Of a stretch of DNA of 8,002 nt, positions 6,234-8,002 are shown one piece after another. Under the pieces are notes generated by a model that ran no database searches, was not told where the DNA came from, and saw only the letters and a list, made by a program, of their open reading frames with translations. This stretch comes from Gemmatimonadota bacterium (lineage in GTDB: Bacteria; Latescibacterota; UBA2968; UBA8231). A program made the translations under genes and the position numbers. Each line of letters starts with the position of its first letter. Position 1 is the stretch's first letter. The stretch spans positions 1-8,002 of the forward strand of contig JAPPEF010000146.1 of assembly GCA_028875335.1 (NCBI GenBank), given 5' to 3'.

Positions 6234-8002
6234 ATGACCGCGAAAGAGCTTTCTTCTGCCCCAGCCCAACTAGCCTACAGCGAGCCAGAACAACTAGTAC
6301 AGAACTTCGCCAGCCGAGGCCTAGTCGTCATAGCCCCGGAAAGCTTGGGCATTCCAGCCGCAGTCCACGAGCGAATCTACCAGCGCGAAAAGCAGGCGGT
6401 CGGCGGCAGTGAGCGCGTTACGCCCGAACTCATTCCAGACGTACTCGAAGTGATCAACGCCCCCGGCGTCGTCGCGGCCTGCAACCAACTGGTCGGCGAG
6501 AACTGGGCCATTGTGCCGTTCACCCACAATGCGACCTTCACCAGCGGCGGCCGCGACCAGCACTGGCACAAAGACGACAACGGCCCGTTCAACAGCCGCA
6601 AACAGCGTCACCACCAAGCCGTGCAAATCGAAATGCTGTACTATCCGCAGGCCGTGCGCGAGGACATGGGCCCAACGGCGACCGTGCCCTACTCCCACTA
6701 CTGGACCTTCAACCACGAAGAAAACCACGACAATTTCGCCGGGGCCGACCACCTCGATTTCACCTACCATATCAGCGGCATGGAGGGCCAGATGGTCAGC
6801 GGCCCTGACTCGCAATACGACCCCAGCGATATTGTCCATCGCCGCACCGCACATGACGTGCGCCTGCGGGAGGCGGTCACCAACCTAAAGTGGCCGCTGG
6901 TGCAGTCTTTTGAAGCGGCCCCGCTGCGCGCCGGCAGCGTCGTGTTGTACTCGCACAATACCTTCCACCGGGGCAACCACCGCCGCGACGATTGGCGCAC
7001 TTGGCAAGACAATCCGCGCTTCATGTGGCGCTTCTGGATCTATCGCACCACGGATCCTTCCGGCGACAATAGTTCACCAGTCGAAGTACAGTGGAACGGC
7101 CTTGGCGTGGACCCGCTAACCCAAATCGATCGCTCCGCAGCCAGCGACGACGTCACCTCGGTCTGGCGCTATCACCACCACTGGATGCAGACGGGCCAAA
7201 CGCCGCCGCCGCGCCCCGAGGCCGCCGCCCTATCGTCGGCGGACCGGGAAGTGGAGGCCAACCGCTTATTTGCACAGCTCCTCACGAAAGGCGAAGAAGC
7301 CGAGCCAGCGCGCATTGGCGCAGCGTACAAACTAGCCTCCATCGGCGACCCGGCGCTGGCAGTGCGGCTGCTCGGTCAGGCTCTGTACAACGACCGGGAG
7401 AGCGTGCGGCGGGCCGCCACCTATGGCCTAGTTGCCGTTGGCGCAGAGGCTACCGACACCTTGCTAGAAGCGGCGAATTCCCCCATCAAATGGATTCGCA
7501 AAGCCGGCGTGTACGGCTTGGGCGATGCCAGTCCCCTCAACGACGCGGTTTTCCAGGCCGTGGCAACGCGCCTGCGCGAAGATCCGTCGGTATATGTCCG
7601 AGCTGTCGCCGCTGGCACTCTCGGCTGTCTCGGCCGCCGCGCAATCGCCACCGGGGTCGGTCAAGCCCTCATTCCCGCCTGCCTCAAAGCACTGGTGCAG
7701 AGTCTGGGCCGCGAGGAAAACCGGCTGGCCATGGACCGGGCGCAAGGGCGGAGCATAAAGTTCGTGCGGCCCACCGATGAGTGCGATGTGTGCGAGGGCG
7801 GTGGCGTCGATTTTGGTCTTGAGCAGTTCAAGCCGGTGCGCTCGGCCGTGCGCGAGAACGCGCTGTGGTCCATGGTCATCCTCTGTTCCCACGGCATCGC
7901 GATTGCCGGCCCGGCGCTGGAGCCGACCACCCGGACCTTGCAAGAGGTCATCCGCAGCGACGAGAACGCCATCTGCGTCGGCTTTGCCATGGATGCGCTG
8001 GG
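6234..8002 (+). CDS. PhyH-like dioxygenase fused to C-terminal HEAT repeats, 3' end beyond window
   Basis: Open frame of at least 589 codons from ATG 6234 to the edge with no stop. Residues 1 to about 290 look like a 2-oxoglutarate/Fe(II) oxygenase: iron ligands H112-x-D114 (HWHKDD) and distal H245 (NTFHRGNHRR), with R250, R251 or R255 as possible 2-oxoglutarate anchor. Strands before and after (IEMLYYP 132-138, AGSVVLYSHNTFH 233-245) fit the double-stranded beta-helix. From about residue 335 the sequence turns helical and repetitive, with HEAT-type units around 358-388, 389-418, 420-452, 455-488 and 538-589; recurring signatures are VRRAATYGLVAVG, IRKAGVYGLG and VRAVAAGTLGCLG. Residues 489-537 break the array and carry C517-D-V-C520, perhaps a metal or redox pair. 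HEAT arrays usually bind proteins or act as scaffolds. Divergent from the operon, sharing its promoter region, so possibly co-regulated. Complete length unknown; substrate unknown. The PhyH assignment is less certain than the HEAT assignment. Confidence 0.88.
   Translation, partial: MTAKELSSAPAQLAYSEPEQLVQNFASRGLVVIAPESLGIPAAVHERIYQREKQAVGGSERVTPELIPDVLEVINAPGVVAACNQLVGENWAIVPFTHNATFTSGGRDQHWHKDDNGPFNSRKQRHHQAVQIEMLYYPQAVREDMGPTATVPYSHYWTFNHEENHDNFAGADHLDFTYHISGMEGQMVSGPDSQYDPSDIVHRRTAHDVRLREAVTNLKWPLVQSFEAAPLRAGSVVLYSHNTFHRGNHRRDDWRTWQDNPRFMWRFWIYRTTDPSGDNSSPVEVQWNGLGVDPLTQIDRSAASDDVTSVWRYHHHWMQTGQTPPPRPEAAALSSADREVEANRLFAQLLTKGEEAEPARIGAAYKLASIGDPALAVRLLGQALYNDRESVRRAATYGLVAVGAEATDTLLEAANSPIKWIRKAGVYGLGDASPLNDAVFQAVATRLREDPSVYVRAVAAGTLGCLGRRAIATGVGQALIPACLKALVQSLGREENRLAMDRAQGRSIKFVRPTDECDVCEGGGVDFGLEQFKPVRSAVRENALWSMVILCSHGIAIAGPALEPTTRTLQEVIRSDENAICVGFAMDAL

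Noticed and set aside
6158..6235. Longer aldolase start at 6235
   Set aside because: The added residues do not resemble the family, they would consume the whole divergent promoter region, and AGGAG points to ATG 6157.
1..8002. tRNA/rRNA genes, CRISPR arrays, insertion sequences, Rho-independent terminators
   Set aside because: Looked for clover-leaf blocks, spaced direct repeats, terminal inverted repeats with transposase motifs, and hairpins followed by T-runs. None was convincing.

Overview
The window holds seven protein-coding genes, two of them running off its ends. GC content is high (about 60% by eye) and intergenic gaps are short. I see no RNA gene, insertion sequence, integrase or CRISPR array. 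Several Phytanoyl-CoA-dioxygenase-like (PhyH) oxygenases beside a sialidase, a UxuA-like enzyme, an HpcH/HpaI aldolase and an FG-GAP lipoprotein suggest a glycan- or organic-matter-degrading, Gram-negative-type bacterium of an uncultivated lineage such as Latescibacterota or Poribacteria. That assignment is inferred from gene content only and is not proven by a marker gene.

Layout: six genes lie on the minus strand in one direction with gaps of about 71, 25, 23, 58 and 24 nt, so they are probably one operon. In transcription order they are: HpcH/HpaI-type 2-oxo acid aldolase (6157-5420), mannonate-dehydratase (UxuA)-like enzyme (5348-4365), beta-propeller lipoprotein with mixed FG-GAP and PQQ-like motifs (4339-2852), PhyH-type dioxygenase A (2828-1998), PhyH-type dioxygenase B (1939-989), and a GH33-like exo-sialidase whose C-terminus is cut by the window edge (964-1). 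A 76-bp gap (6158-6233) separates the operon from a divergent plus-strand gene (6234 to beyond 8002). That gene joins an N-terminal PhyH-like dioxygenase to a C-terminal HEAT-repeat array.

Possible joint function (inference): the UxuA-like enzyme would dehydrate a sugar acid to a 2-keto-3-deoxy acid, and the class II aldolase would split this into pyruvate and an aldehyde. This would be a non-phosphorylating sugar-acid route. The sialidase-fold hydrolase and the oxygenases could release or oxidatively trim an unusual substituted sugar before it enters the route, and the lipoprotein may act at the envelope. No transporter, kinase or regulator is visible, so the substrate is unknown. Two of the seven genes are easy to miss: the sialidase begins at GTG and is cut by the edge, and the PhyH-HEAT gene has no stop inside the window.
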